A DNA stretch of 64,000 bases from Neurospora crassa OR74A (lineage: Eukaryota > Ascomycota > Sordariomycetes > Sordariales > Sordariaceae): positions 5,559,917 through 5,623,916 of the forward strand of contig NC_026501.1 of assembly GCF_000182925.2 (NCBI RefSeq), read 5' to 3'. This document shows, piece by piece, positions 55,321-64,000 of the stretch. A program made the position numbers and the translations under genes. Positions within the stretch are counted from its first letter, which is position 1. The number at the start of each line of letters is the position of its first letter. Below the pieces are notes generated by a model that was given only the letters and a program-made list of their open reading frames with translations, was not told where the DNA came from and ran no database searches.

Positions 55321-56665
55321 GTTGTTGAACGAGTTTTTGGAGGGGTAGAGTGAGGAAATTATGTTGCGCTTCGTCAATACAAGGCTATTGGATATCTCCG
55401 TGACTATTGTCTCGTACAATTTATGCCTTGGGGTCGGGAGGTCGGGTCGCAAGGGATTCACTGCATTGTGAAGAGAAGGGAACGACGCGTTTAGAAGGCA
55501 AAAGTTTCGTCAAACAAACAGCCAGGACGGAAGCTGCAGTGACGTTGGACGTTTTGGTGTAGCCCCACTACAGCCCCACTGCACAATCGCTAACACGAAA
55601 GCCGCACGAGCTGCACACTAGGACACTAGTGTAAACTTAAAGCGACCCCTGACCTCCTCCGGCTTGGCGGTTACTGTTACGGCAGGGTCTAGAATCCCAT
55701 GAATGGCAGATGCTTGGTATCAATCGATTCCGTTCTTTCCTCTGACCCCCCTCCACAAGAGCTACAACCTAAAGCCAATGAAGAAAATGAATCCCTCAGC
55801 GAGCCAAAGGGAAGAAAAGACTTCCTTGCTTGGCAAAACCGGCAAGAGCAAGACAACAGATGACATGCGCCAAAGATCCCAAGCTTGCGGCACCATCCGG
55901 TTTAGTTCAGAGCAGAGTCGCAGGGCCGTTCTCATCACTCTATTTGTGACTTCAAATCCCTAGAACGGAAACCAAACCTCTGTTCGAAGACTGACGCTGG
56001 AGGCAAGCTCGTCCAAGTGTAGTATCTACCACTGAGTGAAGACTCGGTTCAATTCGTGGACCGCGCAAGTTACCATTCTTTCTTTTTTTTCCTGCTTCCT
56101 TCTTGGTCTTTTTGTAATAATAAATTGTCATTACTTTTCTGTGTTCCGTGAGTAGAGATAAATTCCTTCCACACCGTGGTCTGGAATTCCGAATACCTGG
56201 CGCACCAAGTACCGCAAGCAAAACAGATATCCAACAAATGTGCCGAGAATCAAGTCAATTTCTTGTGGTGTAGAAATGCGGAAATTGGTTGGGATCGTGG
56301 TCGATTGGCATACCTCTACTGTCAGTGCTTGGAGTTTAAACTTGGAGATAAAATGAAAAGTACACCGATAATGGTTGACTTCTCATAGGTACATGACAGG
56401 AGTTTTATATCCAATTGAATGCTACAGTATGATCGATTTCCACGCTTATTGATGATAAAATACAAAAAAATACAAAAAAGAAGAGTGCTTTGTGCTGATG
56501 CTTGCTTGCCGTCCGCTAATGCCCGTCGCTAATGCCCCGTCGCTGATGCCAAGCCGGGGTATCTACTATCTTGTCATCGTGAACCAGTGAACCACTGATC
56601 ATCCCAAAAGAACGCCCATCAAATGTCTTAAAACGCCATTTTATCTTCCGGCACCATCAAACCTA
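55321..56665. other. Intergenic between choline sulfatase 3' end and MED8 start
   Basis: 1.35 kb with the MED8 promoter on the left and the choline sulfatase 3' UTR on the right. It includes a short direct repeat of AATGCCCGTCGCT at 56519-56541. No gene is seen. Confidence 0.5.
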
Positions 56666-58844
56666 TCACTCCTCATGGGACCCTGCTTGGTGAACTTTGA
56701 TGGGCGCCCCCTTGGGTAGCTCATTGCCGTTGGCGTCGACAGGCGGAAAGCGAGCCATACGCTCAAGCTCGTCGAGGGGCATATGTGAGCGGATGTATCT
56801 ATAATTACGTGTGTCAGTATATCATTGCGCGATGAGGGAGGGTGACAAGGGTTTTACTGACTTCTCCCGGCCGTCCTCGAGCGGATTGAAGTCCCATTTC
56901 TCGCCCTCTGAGTTCTTCGCCGTAAAGGCGCTCCACACAAATCTGCGTTTCCTCTGCGAGAGAAGGACTTGCTCGGTGATACTTTCAAAGTCCCATCGCA
57001 CTTTCGCCTCAGCCTCAAATCCTCTCAAAATGATTTCCGCCGTCTCTCTATACTCGGGATCGAGCATCTCTGACTTTGGCTCCGCAAGAACCTTGGCGAG
57101 GTCCTCAAGTTCAAGCGGATCCCGTCCCAGATCAAACAGCTGAACGCCGTCCGCGGGGCAGATGATGAACTTCCAGTTGCCGCGTTTGATCATCATGATG
57201 GGGCTGACGGTGCCCTCGCCCGTATATTCGGCGATGACGGTATCGTGCCCTTCTGCGTCGCGTCCTTCCAGGAACGGAAGAAGGGATTTGCCGTCCATCG
57301 GCAGGCCAGGAACCAGCTTCTTGCCGATCAAATCAACCATGGTCGGCAGAATGTCCAAGGTGGACACGTTCTGGGTCACACGATGAGGCGTGTACTTTTT
57401 GGGATAAGAAATCAGAAGAGGGACACGAACGGATGACTCGAAGTAGCTCATCTTGTACCTGCAGTCAGGAAAACGTGGATTAGCGACAGACGCGGGGGAA
57501 GTGCAAAATCCAGATCGAGTAGCAAAACGTACCAGAGTCCGCGCTCACCAAGCATGTCTCCGTGGTCGCCACTGAAGACGATGATGGTGTCGTCGGCAAG
57601 TTTGCACTTCTCCAAGACCTTGAGTAGCTTGCCAACACAGTCATCAACATAGCTGACAGCGCCATAGTAGGCCCTGCGTGCGCGCTTGATCTGATCATCC
57701 GTAAAGTTCTTGTCCCACAAGTCGCAGACCTTAAGCAGTCTCTTGCTGTGGGGATCCTGCTCCTCGTTCGGAATTCTGGGAACCTTGGGGAGATCAATTT
57801 CTACTTCCTTGTACTTATCCCAATACTCGTCTTCGATGGTGTAGGGATCGTGAGGGTGAGTAAGGGAAACCTATGGCGTGATTCTGTTAGCAAAGTTCAA
57901 CCTTCCTTTCTCGCCGTCGGTCAACCAGTCATGGGTACACCATGACCCTTCCTCCCCCTCGCTAAAGATACAGCATCTGCAGCCCTATTCGGCTGAGAAG
58001 ATGACAAGAAAGGCCCAGTACGTACCGTCAAACAGAACGGGCGCCTCGGCTCTCCGCTGCGAGCGTAGTCATGAAGAAACTGCGTGGACTTATACATAAC
58101 CTCCTCGTCGTAATCAAGCTGGTTGCTGCGAACACAAGGACCAGCCTGTTCGATTGAGCTCGCATTGTGGTACCATTCTAGCCTTTGCTCGGGCCGCTCA
58201 ATATCCGCATCCCAGTTGGCTGCCCAGCCGAAGTCGCCGGGATAAATGTCAGTGGTAAGACGCTTCTCGTACCCGTGCTTCTGGTCCATCACGAAGTGCA
58301 TCTTTCCAGCCAAAACCGTATGGTAGCCATCGCGTCGGAGGTAGTGGGCGTAAGTAGGGATATCGCTCAAAATCTGGGCCGCATTGTCATACGCTCCGAT
58401 CTTCATGGGGAGCTGACCCGTGATCATGCTCATCCTCGAAGGGCCGCAGAGCGGCGACGGGCAGTATGCCGAGTCAAACTGGACGGATTTTGCGGCCAGA
58501 GCGTCAATATTGGGCGTCTCAACAATGGATTCCGGGTTGTAGATTTTCATCACAGGCGCGGCGAGCTGATCTGCCATGATGTATAGGATGTTCAGCTGCT
58601 TCTCCTTGTCCTGCCCGGGAGCGATCCCGTTGCCGTTGGTATAGCCATTGCCGTTGGTATAGCCATTGCCGTTGGTATAGCCATTGCCGTTGGTATAGCC
58701 ATTGCCGTTGGTATAGCCATTGCCGTTGGTATAGCCATTGCCGTTGATATAGCCATTGCCGTTGGTATGGTCATTGCCATTGGTGAAACCATTTGCGGGC
58801 GTAAGCTCCGGAGAAGCCGGTTGAGAGTTGAGAGCTGCCGGCAT
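56666..58844 (-). CDS. Choline sulfatase
   Basis: This enzyme hydrolyses choline-O-sulfate, a sulfur store and osmolyte in fungi, to choline and sulfate. Four exons (58844-58026, 57870-57533, 57458-56862, 56798-56666) give 628 residues. The sulfatase signature CGPSR holds Cys133, the residue converted to formylglycine. Also seen are the metal site in YIMADQ, the GKMHF and THPHDPYT motifs, FSGDHGDMLGERGLW, and the choline-sulfatase C terminus with SQRKRRFVWSAF. The N terminus has no signal peptide and is extended by about nine copies of a TNGNGY repeat. All junctions keep frame (introns 155, 74 and 63 nt). The last donor is GTCAGT, slightly unusual. In Neurospora this enzyme is known to be under sulfur control; I found no perfect CYS-3 site upstream. 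Confidence 0.88.
58626..58794 (-). repeat. 18-bp coding minisatellite in the choline sulfatase gene
   Basis: The + strand unit CCATTGCCGTTGGTATAG is repeated head to tail, about seven close copies plus two diverged ones at the right end. It encodes TNGNGY on the minus strand. Inner copies are identical, which points to recent expansion. Confidence 0.92.
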
Positions 58845-60793
58845 GGTCGTCTGTCGTCAAGAACGGGAGGTTTCGGCTAATACGAGATGGGGTGAGGTGA
58901 AGGATAAAGTCCTCAATGAGGTGGGCGAGATGACTGATGCCGATCAGAGAGGCTTGAGCAGAACAGAGAGAAGTCGGACTCTCCGCTTATAAGGGAAGCT
59001 GGGGAAGCCGACCTGGGGTCAGAATCCGGGGTAGTGGGTTGAGCTTAAGGTGTGATTAACCAGTCCGATGAGGGAGGAGATGGTGGATGATATTGACGTC
59101 TGAGACCAGGCCAATGGCGGATGTGATTTGGAGGTGAGCACGTCAGAACGTAAGAAAATCGGGGCTGGCTTTGAGCACGCAATCGCTCAACCGCATACAC
59201 AGCCTTTATGTCGAGCAATTGCGCAATCGAGAGACAAGATGAAAGGCACTTTTAGCCCTGCACGAGGCACTGCACGCCATTTTATCATCGCAACTCTTTT
59301 TCCCTCCCTTATCCCATCAACGGACAACCGGCTTTCCGCGAAGGGTTGCACCGCATACCGACTGGACCCTGATCCTCACCAGGATTCTGTCGTGCGAACG
59401 GGCATTGACATGTTCCACTTGTGTAGGACATCGGCATCAACATCCCGGAACAATGAGCACAACCCAACGGAGAAGCGCTTGAGGCGGGTACAGAAGGGGA
59501 GAGAGATGCCAAAGTTGACTAGCGGAGTGTGTGCAAATTTTGGGTGGGCACAGGATAGCGCGACCGAGACCGCCGCAGACCTGAGTGCATAAAGCGCAAC
59601 CAACGACTTCCCTGGTCGCGTGAATACAATGCAGATGGAACTGCCGGAGGATCTGTGTGAATCCGCGGAGCCGTCGAGCAGGGAAGTGAAAGGATCCTAC
59701 TAGTATGAATAGTGGCGCATAAAGGCGTGATGGAGATTGTCCTGATTCCAGAACACTTGCTCGAAGATAAACTCAACAGGTAGATCCCGGGAACTTGCCG
59801 AGGGGAAAAGCTCCGTGAGGATTTGTCCATCAAAGATATGGTTGTGAGATGCTACTGTACGAAGCAACATAATTCCTGTTTGTTGCATGTGAACATGAAT
59901 TATGCGAGCGTCAGAGCGGCAAACGATTCAGTTGACAGGGGCAACTTTGAGTCTCCCCCCTTCACCATCGATATTGATATGCATATTAGCTGAAGACATT
60001 GATAAGGGTTGGGGTAATTTGCTGAACAATAGTAAAGGCTAAGGCCAATACGTAAGAGGTATCAATTGGTTCCGAAGAAGGACTTCGAAACGCAAGCCAC
60101 TTATATTATCTTTCCATTGTCTTCTTCACGTCGTGGTAAATAGGGCACAATTTACCTTTTTCTTCTTTTTTCCTTATCTTGTTGCAGCGTGTTTCTGCAA
60201 GGACCAAAGGTTGGTTGGGCTAGAGCGATTGGGCTAGAGCGATCGGCCATTCTTACTGGAGAGTGGAATAGTCTTTCTGTTGACAGCTGAGTGGGAAGGC
60301 TGAATCTCGACAACAGGATGGTTGAGAGCCTCTGAACAGCTTGGTTGGTTGGTTTTTTTTTTTTTTTTTTTTTGTGACGTTTGAACAGTCACGGTCATTG
60401 CCATCTCAACAATTGCTACGTGGTCATGTGTCACTTCTGAAGCCTAGACTTAGGACCAAGATCAAGTCTGGAACGGTCTTTCGACGAACCAACGCTAGTG
60501 TCTGTGATTACTGCAAGCTATCGGACCACGACAATAGTTTGCTTTGAAGACGCTAAAACCATTGAAACGCCTTTCAGCCTCCGTGAACGCAGTATCACAC
60601 ATTGTCAAAGGCTCCTGGCTAACTCTTGTGTAGCATTTGTACGCAGGACGAAAAGTCAGCTGACACCAAAGGTTCATCGGAAGCTCATGTATTCCAAATA
60701 TTGATATACCAAAAAAAGCAAGTAACTAGAAATACCCCCCACAATATCACTCTCGGACTAGCCCAGACAAAAAGAGAACACACGCTGGTCCGT
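58845..60793. promoter_or_regulatory. Intergenic upstream of choline sulfatase to MPDU1 3' end
   Basis: 1.95 kb. The left side is the choline sulfatase upstream region, with a CTTATAAG box near 58986. The right side is the MPDU1 3' flank and has a T21 run at 60353-60373. A 62-codon open frame at 59700-59888 (minus) looks somewhat protein-like but is short and isolated. No gene is supported. Confidence 0.5.
60353..60373. repeat. T21 homopolymer
   Basis: A pure run of 21 T on the + strand in the intergenic stretch downstream of the MPDU1 gene. No element boundary or target-site duplication was noticed around it. Confidence 0.9.
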
Positions 60794-61776
60794 CTAACCG
60801 CGGCGACGGGTCGTGGGACCTTTGCTCTTCGCTCTCGGCTCGGAGGAGGTGGACGCGCCAGTAGCGGTAGCCGACGACGTCGCAGCAGGAATCGGGCCCG
60901 CAGGTACCTTCTGCTTACCCCGTGCCTTGGCCGAGGGCGCGTTCCAGTAGTATACCATCTGCAGAGCGAGAACCAAGTTCAGCGCGAAACCGGCAATAAA
61001 CCCGTACAAAATGAGCTTGTCGTCGACCTCTTGAAGAGTGGTAAAGATGCGCGAGAGGGATCCGGCGAGGTAGTTGAAGACCTGGGAGGAACAAGAAACA
61101 CAGCGTCAGTAGCAGGCAACTTGAAGAGAAGCACAAGGAGAGATGTAATCGGAATTGAGGGTGAGGATGTCCTTACAGCAAATGCACTGAGCTGTCCCGT
61201 TCCACCTTCCTGTAAAATAGCCAAGATCTGGGGAACCTTGCTGGCGACACCCAGCACTCCAGCGCCGGCCTGGAGGTAGCTCAACTGCTGCATGTTGAGA
61301 AGCTGCTCGCTGAAGAGAGTAGCAACGCCGACTGCCAGTGCGGCGACGAACAAGGCCGCGATGCCAGCCCTGCCGCTGTATTTGAGCACGAGCACGGAGA
61401 TGATAACGTTTTGACCGAGGATCAGGGCCGTCTCGCCAAAGGTGCTGAAGGGGAATCCGTTTCGAACATTGTATGCGAGCGAGGTAAGCAAGCTGCTGGT
61501 CTCGAGGAGATACGAGAGGAAAGAAACGCCGCTGGCCGATTTCGAATTGACAAGCTTGAGGATCTGGGGCACCTTGACGATGGAGGAGGCAGCGACGATG
61601 CCAATGCCGAGGGCCTTGCTGATGGCGAGCTTAAGACATTCAGGGTTGTGTTCGAGGTCGATGTCGAGTATCAGCTTCTTGTAACATGAGTCTCCGATGA
61701 GGGAGAGGCCGATATCCCGGATCGGACCCGGAAGGTTGTGGGTGACGGGCTGCAAAGCCGACCGAAGCGCGTCCAT
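60794..61776 (-). CDS. Mannose-P-dolichol utilization defect 1 (MPDU1/Lec35) protein
   Basis: This ER membrane protein is needed for use of dolichol-linked mannose and glucose in N-glycan and GPI synthesis. Two exons (61776-61177 and 61081-60794) give 295 residues. Two PQ-loop motifs are present, SSIVKVPQILKLVNSKSASG and ASKVPQILAILQEGGTGQLS, each starting a membrane-helix bundle, for about seven helices in all. The C-terminal tail is Lys/Arg/Ser-rich and ends TRRRG, cytosolic if the usual topology holds. The junction is phase 0 with GTAAGG and CCCAG; the intron is 95 nt. The ATG at 61776 (AAAATGGAC) starts the conserved MDALRSAL sequence; the upstream frame is not conserved. Confidence 0.92.
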
Positions 61777-62621
61777 TTTGCTGGTTATTTGTAAAGGTAC
61801 GCGCGTGGGGGCGAGACCTATCGTTGGAAACGAATTGACACAATGATGAGTATTTGGTGTGACCGCAATTTCGGCTCCCACAACGAACTGGGATGTATCA
61901 AAATATGACTGTTTATAATCAAGTCACGGATCCAGAGAATACTTCAAGAGGTAAAGCCGCGAAAGGACAACTATCGGAGGTCTCGATACCGTGGCCCGTG
62001 CCGTGCCGGCAGAGTTGGTTTGCCGGCGGGCAACGCACACGTGCGGCAAATGCATCCAATGGTATGATAGTACAGTATGTAGTGTACTATGTACCTACGT
62101 TTTGTGAGATGCCTCACCTACCCTGACCACAGAGCCACAGCATCAGCTTCCACTTAAGACTGGACATTTCGTCCATGAACCTCACTCCCTCACTTCTTCA
62201 TAGTGGAGTTTCTCACGAAGATAGCCTTCAAAGCAAAGATGGGTAAAATTCCATTAGCATTCCTCCATGTCCGCTGTTTTCTTCGTGTGCCGAAGCAGAC
62301 TGTTCTCCTCCTCCGGGCATGCCTTGGCGGGTATTTAGGCGTCGCTAATATCATCCCCGTAATGTGCCAACGAAGATGTCAAAATAACATAAAGCAGCCT
62401 ACGAATTCCCGAATACATATACAGATGGAGTGAAAGTAGCAACCAGCCGGATGCCCATCCCAAGTTCCTTCGCGCGCTCTCCGAATGAAGCGTTAAATGC
62501 CCGAGGCACCCAATCGATGGTGCTCAAAGCAGAGAAACGTTTAGCCAAATGGTTGCGCTTGGCGCATAGAGATCAAAAACAGGAGTACCTCTGATCAACC
62601 CCTGAATTGTGTCGATGATCC
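61777..62621. other. Intergenic between MPDU1 and the chromodomain gene
   Basis: 845 bp with the MPDU1 promoter and the 3' UTR of the chromodomain gene. A small inverted repeat AGTACAGTATGTAGTGTACT lies at 62069-62088. No gene is seen. Confidence 0.5.
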
Positions 62622-63886
62622 CTAGGCCGATTTCGTCCTGCTCGAAACGCGTGTGCCTGCCCTAGGTGCCTTCACCTCTTTCGTCTTCTTGGCGGCTTTG
62701 GCAGGAGCCTTGGTTTCCTTCGCGCTCTTAGCGTCCTTGCTAGCCTTTGGTGGTCTACCGGGTCTTCCTCTGGGCTTCGCCTGTTGCTTCTCAGCGGGCT
62801 TGGCCTTGGGGGCCTTCGCGGCCTCCTTCGTCTTCTCATCCACCTTGTCAGTCATGTCCGCCTCCTGAACCTTATGAGAGGTCTTTGCCTTCTTGGCTTT
62901 CTTCTCGGAGGCCTCCTCGGACTTTTTGGCCTTTTGATCGGCGTTGAACTTGCGCAATAGCTCAGTAGCACCTTGGAGGTTCTGCTTAGGCTCCCAGGTG
63001 TTTTCGCTGGACGGGTAACCCTTCCACTTCACAAAGTACACGTGCTCCATCGTCTCGGCGTTAATTATCGAGTCGACGATGGCCTCGACCTCGTATTCTC
63101 CCTTAGGAACGACATCAGCAGCGGCATCCTTCTTGGGGCGACCAGCCTTGCCCTTGGGCTTCTCTTTGCTCTGTTCGACTGGTTAGAATGAACATGTCGC
63201 TATGGTTGATTCTTATGAACTTACGGCTGTGCCATTAGTGGATGCAGAATGACCGGGTCCCTTCTTTTTGGCAGCCTTGGCAGCAAGACGAGCGCTAGGA
63301 GCGGCGGCGGGTTTGCGACCACGCTTTGCAGGAGTGACATCCTTTCCTTCCTCCTCCCTCTCCGAGTCGGCTTCCTCAATCTCCACGGCCTTGCGCTTGC
63401 GCCCGCTGCTCTTCTCAGTGCTTTTCAGGGAACTCTTGGGCGTGCGGGAGCTCGTGCTCTTTGCTGACTTCGGGGTTTTCGAAGCAGACTGCGCGGGCGT
63501 TGCTGAGAGAGACCGGGATGGCATGGCACGCTTGCTTGTTTCACCCTCCATACCAGCAACAGGGGCGTTCAGCTCAAGCTTATCATCCATAGTGACAACG
63601 GTAACACCGGCGGGTACAGGCTGGCTAGGTGCGATATCTTCGGAGATTTGACGTGGCTCGTTGTACTCACTGGCAGCTTGGTTAGCTGGCAAGGTTCTGT
63701 GAAGAGGTGAATCACAACACAGTAGATAGAGGGTAAGGTCGGCGGGGCTCATGAGCTTCCATACCTAACTGGGAATGTACGACTTTGTAGGGGCCTGGTC
63801 GATGGAAAATATACTTACTCGAAAAGGTCACTCTGAATGCGGACTAGGTCATCGTCCTCGAGCTCGGCATCGGAAAGAAAAGGCAT
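62622..63886 (-). CDS. Single-chromodomain protein with AT-hook-like motif
   Basis: Three exons (63886-63819, 63669-63225, 63170-62622) give 353 residues. The chromodomain starts at about residue 196 (EYEVEAIVDS) and includes VYFVKWKGYPSSENTWEP. The three aromatic-cage positions known from HP1 are all present (Tyr197, Trp220, Tyr223), so binding of methylated lysine on histone H3 is likely. No chromoshadow domain follows; the C-terminal third is Lys/Ala-rich with an AT-hook-like PRGRPGRPPK (about 304-313). The region before the chromodomain is also basic and Ser-rich, while the extreme N terminus (MPFLSDAELEDDDL) is acidic. Introns are 149 and 54 nt with CTAACC branch sites and phase-consistent joins. 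It differs from HP1 in lacking the shadow domain; which Neurospora chromodomain protein it is cannot be settled here. Confidence 0.85.
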
Positions 63887-64000
63887 TTTGAATGACGATT
63901 GTTTTTTGTTACGATTCCTGGAAGCGGTGTACGCGCGTGATGAAACACGGAGCGACGTTGTTGAACTTGATGGATTTTTGATCCCAGAAGGCGCGAGGTG

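Noticed and set aside
58860-59130. Search for a CYS-3 site (ATGRYRYCAT) upstream of choline sulfatase
   Set aside because: Only partial resemblances (such as ATGACTGATG) were found; no full match.
59700-59888. 62-codon open frame upstream of choline sulfatase
   Set aside because: Its composition is protein-like, but it is isolated, without splice partners or a known family.
60626-61279. 217-codon + strand frame over the MPDU1 3' end
   Set aside because: It is antisense to the conserved MPDU1 exons, which explain the open frame.
1-64000. Search for transposons, virus-derived elements, 5S rRNA and RIP-affected DNA
   Set aside because: No terminal repeats, transposase or reverse-transcriptase motifs, 5S rRNA sequence or AT-rich mutated blocks were recognised by eye.

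Overview
The window is nuclear DNA of a filamentous ascomycete, most likely Neurospora or its close relative Sordaria. Genes are dense and both-stranded, introns are short (about 55-150 nt) with CTAAC-type branch points, and most products belong to Pezizomycotina families. The strongest clue is an adenylate cyclase gene whose four hand-spliced exons give exactly 2300 residues, the length I recall for Neurospora crassa CR-1. The spliced PEX6 gene gives 1381 residues, also the length I recall for the Neurospora protein. All exon boundaries were placed by eye from GT/AG, branch-point and reading-frame agreement; no alignment or search was run.

Layout, left to right: the 3' part of a CreB-type deubiquitinase (+); the small three-exon YOS1 gene (-); adenylate cyclase cr-1 (-) with about 3 kb of gene-free upstream DNA; an RTC4-domain protein (-); dynactin p50/dynamitin (+); the molybdopterin-synthase small subunit (+); an SH3BGR/thioredoxin-fold protein (+); PEX6 (-); an AB-hydrolase/sterol-ester lipase (+); a GH125 alpha-mannosidase-like type II membrane protein (+); an RMD1/DUF155-family protein (-); a short Cys-rich probable zinc-ribbon protein (-); RNase P/MRP subunit Rpp1/p30 (+); a secreted Ser/Thr-rich protein (-); tRNA-Cys(GCA) (+); a GFA-domain protein (-); an acyltransferase-3 membrane protein (-); a roughly 4.1-kb gene-poor stretch; Mediator subunit MED8 (-); choline sulfatase (-); MPDU1 (-); and a single-chromodomain protein (-).

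These are mostly unlinked housekeeping genes, not a pathway cluster. Shared themes are loose: signalling and carbon control (CreB, cAMP cyclase), secretory and glycosylation functions (Yos1, MPDU1, GH125), peroxisome and lipid metabolism (PEX6, lipase), and transcription/chromatin (MED8, chromodomain protein). I saw no transposon, virus-derived element, CRISPR array, 5S rRNA gene or biosynthetic cluster.

I did not find a convincing new multi-gene system. The most unexplained pattern is a family of short palindromes (TACCTAGGTA, TACCTNNAGGTA, AGGTACGTACCT) scattered through intergenic DNA and concentrated upstream of cr-1. Other points of interest are the degenerate phosphatase domain of the cyclase, a coding minisatellite in choline sulfatase, a stop-free 66-nt intron, an A28 tract in the leader of the GH125 gene, and a Ser-Gly (not Gly-Gly) C terminus on the sulfur-carrier protein.
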